Translations under genes and position numbers: made by a program
The notes under the pieces: model-generated
What the model saw: the letters and a program-made list of their open reading frames with translations, nothing else
Told to the model about the DNA's origin: nothing
Databases searched by the model: none
Assembly: GCA_002478565.1 (NCBI GenBank)
Contig: DLPC01000022.1
Coordinates: forward strand, 557-64,556
Reading direction: 5' to 3'
From: Flavobacteriales bacterium UBA7468
GTDB lineage: Bacteria; Bacteroidota; Bacteroidia; Flavobacteriales_D; Crocinitomicaceae
DNA: 64,000 nt
Shown here: piece by piece, positions 61,083 through 64,000 of the stretch
Position numbering within the stretch: position 1 is the stretch's first letter
Layout: each line of letters begins with the position of its first letter

Positions 61083-61090
61083 CAAAGATA
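61083..61090 (-). promoter_or_regulatory. TAnnTTTG box 5 bases before the lipoprotein-mrp operon
   Basis: TATCTTTG, then CAGGG, then the ATG at 61077. A TTG lies 23 bases upstream of the box, at the long end of the allowed range. The predicted transcript is leaderless. Confidence 0.6.
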
Positions 61091-61125
61091 CGGCATGATT
61101 TTACTTTTTTTTACAACTTCGTAGA

Positions 61126-61506
61126 ATGGAAAAACAAAGTACGATTCTTGCCAGTCTTTTTTTAATGCTATCTATCATTCTTGGTGCTTTTGGCGCACAC
61201 GCCCTCAAAGCAATTTTAACTGTAGATTTATTACAAACTTTCGAAGTCGGCGTACGCTACCAATCTTTTTTAGCGCTCAGTACTTTAGTTCTTGCCCTGC
61301 ATACTGATCGTTTTACTTTTCCTATAAAACGCATTTTACAAGCAATGCTGATAGGACTCTTTTTATTCAGTTTCTCAATCTACGGAATTGTGGCGCTCAA
61401 ACACGCCGGACTGAGTGTCGGAATTTTGGGGCCAATCACGCCAATTGGTGGCGCAATTAGCATCATTTCTTGGTGTGTATTTATTTTTCGTCTGTTAAAA
61501 TACTGA
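61126..61506 (+). CDS. DUF423 family membrane protein
   Basis: A 126-residue inner-membrane protein with four spans. LSIILGAFGAHALKAIL and FEVGVRYQSFLALSTLVLAL are typical of DUF423 (YgdD). The function is unknown. It lies divergent from the lipoprotein-mrp operon and 99 bases before bcp. Confidence 0.93.
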   Translation: MEKQSTILASLFLMLSIILGAFGAHALKAILTVDLLQTFEVGVRYQSFLALSTLVLALHTDRFTFPIKRILQAMLIGLFLFSFSIYGIVALKHAGLSVGILGPITPIGGAISIISWCVFIFRLLKY

Positions 61507-61535
61507 CAAGCCGCAAACTTTTTTGCGCATCATGT

Positions 61536-61565
61536 TTTGTTATTCATGAATAGTTTTTACATTTG
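61536..61565 (+). promoter_or_regulatory. Strong housekeeping promoter of bcp
   Basis: TTTG (61536-61539), 18 bases, TACATTTG (61558-61565), the same spacing and box as in the tRNA-tuf promoter. It is 40 bases before the ATG at 61606, so this gene has a normal leader. Confidence 0.8.
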
Positions 61566-61605
61566 ATTAGTTTTTCATCGTTAAACAGATTATTTTTTAA
61601 ACATT

Positions 61606-62064
61606 ATGAATACTCTCACTATCGGAAGCAAGCTTCCATCCTTTACTGGGCTTGACCAAAATGGCAATTCCATCAGCAGCGATTCTTACGCAGGTAAGCG
61701 TTTAGTTATCTTCTTCTACCCTAAAGACGACACTCCGGGTTGTACAGCTCAAGCTTGTAGCATCCGAGACGGTCAAGAAGCACTTGTTGCCGCGGGTGTT
61801 CATGTCATCGGTATTAGTGCCGACAGTGTTGCTTCGCATACCAAATTTGTCAACAAATACGAGCTCAACTTCCCACTAATCTCTGATACCGACAAGCAAA
61901 TCATTCAGCAATTTGGCGTTTGGGGTCCTAAAAAATTTATGGGTCGTGTTTATGACGGTATTCACCGCATGACTTTCATTTTTGATGAAACCCATACCCT
62001 CATCAAAGTACTCGAAAAACCAAACACCAAAGACCACGCAAACGAAGTCTTGTCTTGTTTTTAA
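61606..62064 (+). CDS. bcp: Thiol peroxidase Bcp (peroxiredoxin Q)
   Basis: A 152-residue thioredoxin-dependent peroxiredoxin. The peroxidatic C46 and resolving C51 in PGCTAQAC have the 1-Cys/2-Cys spacing typical of Bcp. The FFYPKDDTPGC motif and GVWGPKKFMGR are family segments. Removes H2O2 and organic peroxides in the cytoplasm. Confidence 0.97.
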   Translation: MNTLTIGSKLPSFTGLDQNGNSISSDSYAGKRLVIFFYPKDDTPGCTAQACSIRDGQEALVAAGVHVIGISADSVASHTKFVNKYELNFPLISDTDKQIIQQFGVWGPKKFMGRVYDGIHRMTFIFDETHTLIKVLEKPNTKDHANEVLSCF

Positions 62065-62086
62065 TTTCTTTCAAGAAGTTCGTAAA

Positions 62087-62115
62087 TTGATTACGTTCTT
62101 CTATTTGCAACTTTG
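62087..62115 (+). promoter_or_regulatory. Promoter of recA, one base off consensus
   Basis: TTG (62087-62089), 18 bases, CAACTTTG (62108-62115; C for T in the first place), 41 bases before the recA ATG. No LexA-like palindrome was seen nearby. Confidence 0.55.
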
Positions 62116-62156
62116 TAAAAATTATTCACCGAGCCTGGCTCAAAACAACAAACGAT

Positions 62157-63185
62157 ATGTCAAAAGAACAAAACCTCGAAAAACTCAAAGCACTCCAATT
62201 GACCATGGAGAAGCTTGACAAAACATTCGGCAAAGGTGCCGTCATGAAATTAGGAGATGCTCCTGTAGAAAAAGTAGATGTCATTCCAACCGGATCACTC
62301 ACCCTAGACCTTGCACTCGGGATCAATGGATACCCTAAAGGACGCGTAGTCGAAATCTATGGCCCAGAGTCTTCAGGAAAAACAACCCTTGCCATTCACG
62401 CCATTGCTGAGGTTCAAAAACAAGGTGGCATTGCGGCCTTTATCGATGCCGAGCACGCCTTTGACCAATTTTATGCCCAGAAATTAGGTGTAGATGTAGC
62501 CAACCTCCTTATTTCGCAACCAGACAACGGAGAACAAGCACTAGAAATTGCCGATAACCTCATCCGTTCAGGGGCCATTGACCTCATCATTATTGACTCC
62601 GTTGCGGCCCTTACCCCTAAAGCAGAAATCGAAGGTGAAATGGGCGATTCCCAAATGGGTCTTCAAGCTCGCCTCATGTCAAAGGCCTTACGTAAACTTA
62701 CTGGTTCTATCAACAAAGCTGGCTGCTGCTGTATATTCATCAACCAATTGCGCGACAAAATTGGTGTCATGTTCGGGAATCCTGAAACGACAACAGGTGG
62801 TAATGCCCTTAAATTTTACTCCTCCATACGTATTGACATCAGAAGAGCTACCCAACTGAAAGAGGGTGAAGACATCATCGGTAATCGCGTCAAAGTTAAG
62901 GTAGTGAAAAACAAAGTGGCACCACCTTTCCGCAAAGCAGAATTCGATATCATGTACGGTGAAGGAATCTCCAAGGTTGGTGAAATCATTGACCTCGGTG
63001 TAGACCTCAATATCCTCAAGAAAAGTGGCTCTTGGTTCTCCTATGGTGAAACCAAACTTGGTCAGGGCCGTGATGCCATCAAATCACTGATCCTAGACAA
63101 TCCTGAACTCATGGAAGAGCTCGAAGAAAAAATAAAAAACGCGCTTGCAACACCAAATGGTCAAGCAGAGGTGCTGCAAGACTAA
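62157..63185 (+). CDS. recA: Recombinase RecA
   Basis: A 342-residue strand-exchange protein. Walker A is GPESSGKTT (69-77); FIDAEHAFD, the Walker B-like LIIIDSVAAL, the L1 and L2 loop region (FINQLRDKIGVMFGNPETTTGG) and the C-terminal acidic part are all present. The length is normal and no intein is seen. A terminator follows. Confidence 0.99.
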   Translation: MSKEQNLEKLKALQLTMEKLDKTFGKGAVMKLGDAPVEKVDVIPTGSLTLDLALGINGYPKGRVVEIYGPESSGKTTLAIHAIAEVQKQGGIAAFIDAEHAFDQFYAQKLGVDVANLLISQPDNGEQALEIADNLIRSGAIDLIIIDSVAALTPKAEIEGEMGDSQMGLQARLMSKALRKLTGSINKAGCCCIFINQLRDKIGVMFGNPETTTGGNALKFYSSIRIDIRRATQLKEGEDIIGNRVKVKVVKNKVAPPFRKAEFDIMYGEGISKVGEIIDLGVDLNILKKSGSWFSYGETKLGQGRDAIKSLILDNPELMEELEEKIKNALATPNGQAEVLQD

Positions 63186-63203
63186 CACCTATCGTTTGGT
63201 TGG

Positions 63204-63234
63204 AAGGCGGCGCTCTTTGGGGCGCCGCTTTTTT
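63204..63234 (+). terminator. Intrinsic terminator of recA
   Basis: GCGGCGC and GCGCCGC form a perfect 7-base stem (plus an A-T pair or two outside) around TCTTTGGG, followed by TTTTTT, 20 bases after the recA stop. Confidence 0.93.
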
Positions 63235-63263
63235 ATGCAATAAACTATAACCATATGCGTTTT

Positions 63264-63294
63264 TTGTCCGCTGAACAAATGTTTCCTATCTTCG
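63264..63294 (+). promoter_or_regulatory. Promoter candidate of the last lipoprotein gene
   Basis: TTG (63264-63266), 20 bases, TATCTTCG (63287-63294; one base off TAnnTTTG), 20 bases before the ATG at 63315. Confidence 0.5.
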
Positions 63295-63314
63295 AAACAT
63301 CTAAAACTAAAAAA

Positions 63315-64000
63315 ATGAAAAAAACACTCTCATTATTTGCTGTGGCTGCACTTCTTATTGGAACTGCCACAAGCTGTAAAAAGAAAGGCTGTACAGATCC
63401 AAACGCTGTAAATTTCAGCACTGAAGCCAAAAAAGACGACGGTACATGTAAATATGCGCCAAGTATTACGGTTAATGGAAATAATCCAGAAACAATTAGT
63501 GTCGGAAGCGCCTATAATGACGCTGGCGCAACAGCAACGAATACGGATGGTTCTGCCGCTACCGTAACAACCTCTGGAACTGTTGATGCCAATACTAAAG
63601 GAACTTATACACTTACCTATACTGCAACAAACGATAACGGTACAGCTACTGCAACAAGAACTGTAAATGTTGTCATCGGTATGGACAACTGGCTCGTAAC
63701 TTGGGATGTTACTAGTGATTGTGGTACTTCTTTTCCACTTGCAGCAGCGCCTATTTTTGCAACAGGAACCGCAGGAACCAACGACCTACTCATCGATAAT
63801 ATGTTCAATATCGTTGGAGGAACAGCAAATGCAACAGTAAATGGTAGTAATATCAATATCCCAACACAAACCATCGACTTCACTTTTGGTCAAGTTACTT
63901 TTTCAGGTGTCGGAACCATCAACGACCAAGCCAACACCATCACAATCACCTACACTTATGACAATACCACACCAATTATTGGCGGCAGCGGCACTTGTGT
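63315..64000 (+). CDS. Lipoprotein with DUF5011-like Ig repeat (cut by window edge)
   Basis: The first 228 codons of an exported lipoprotein: signal MKKTLSLFAVAALLIGTATSC with lipidated Cys21. A short Cys-rich phrase CTDPNAVNFSTEA...DDGTC (metal- or Ca-binding motif common in Bacteroidota) comes next, then an Ig-like DUF5011 domain with SVGSAYNDAGATAT and GTYTLTYTATNDNG. The rest is not typed. It is likely a cell-surface protein; the C-terminus lies outside the window. Confidence 0.85.
   Translation, partial: MKKTLSLFAVAALLIGTATSCKKKGCTDPNAVNFSTEAKKDDGTCKYAPSITVNGNNPETISVGSAYNDAGATATNTDGSAATVTTSGTVDANTKGTYTLTYTATNDNGTATATRTVNVVIGMDNWLVTWDVTSDCGTSFPLAAAPIFATGTAGTNDLLIDNMFNIVGGTANATVNGSNINIPTQTIDFTFGQVTFSGVGTINDQANTITITYTYDNTTPIIGGSGTC

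Overview
The window is chromosomal DNA from a member of the Bacteroidota, most likely a Flavobacteriia-type organism. It carries a gldK-gldL-gldM-gldN plus porP set for type IX secretion (T9SS), three proteins with T9SS C-terminal sorting domains, TAnnTTTG promoters, a fused ResB-CcsA cytochrome c maturase and a lysine-type saccharopine dehydrogenase, and it shows no Shine-Dalgarno signals. DNA is AT-rich and gene-dense. No insertion sequence, prophage, integrase or CRISPR array was seen, and no stretch over 300 bases lacks a gene. The family or species cannot be named from the sequence alone.

Layout. 1-770: the 5' end of tuf behind a Thr-Tyr-Gly-Thr tRNA cluster with a strong promoter. 0.85-10.4 kb: glycosyltransferases, a lysine-pathway-like dehydrogenase, a secreted esterase, cytochrome c biogenesis, a pseudouridine synthase and a sugar-phosphate transferase. 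10.4-18.1 kb: dnaN, rlmN, an ABC exporter (natAB type), an ABC-F ATPase, a DUF4293 protein and aroC. 18.1-27.9 kb: surface and secreted proteins (two lipoproteins, an M14 carboxypeptidase, a 1292-residue adhesin-like protein), a metallo-hydrolase, a glycosyltransferase and a tRNA-Arg. 27.9-32.2 kb: carbonic anhydrase with a SulP transporter, and kbl. 32.3-39.4 kb: the T9SS core. 39.5-43.8 kb: a degenerate arginase-fold protein, a small pyrophosphohydrolase, a fused E1 dehydrogenase and miaE. 43.8-46.6 kb: beta-barrel protein, anti-sigma factor and ECF sigma factor. 46.6-53.1 kb: two amidohydrolases, AlkD-like repair protein, RNase P RNA and a T9SS cargo. 53.2-64.0 kb: SF1 helicase, yidD, lytic transglycosylase, menC, rlmH, NifU-like, Mrp, lipoproteins, bcp, recA and the start of a lipoprotein cut by the window edge.

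Three signals go beyond ordinary annotation. (1) An identical ECF-type promoter, TGTAAC-N16-CGTC, stands before the ECF sigma gene, before the adjacent beta-barrel gene, and 34 kb away before natAB; a weaker version (N17, CGTT) precedes gldK. This predicts a small envelope-stress regulon. (2) In seven genes the housekeeping box TAnnTTTG ends only 4-5 bases before the start codon. The same spacing separates the box from the 5' end of RNase P RNA, so these genes are probably transcribed as leaderless mRNAs. (3) tRNA-Arg(CCT) overlaps the last 10 bases of a glycosyltransferase gene, so that tRNA bases 8-10 are its stop codon.

The compact style is general: six of eight convergent gene pairs overlap in their coding ends, by up to 80 bases.
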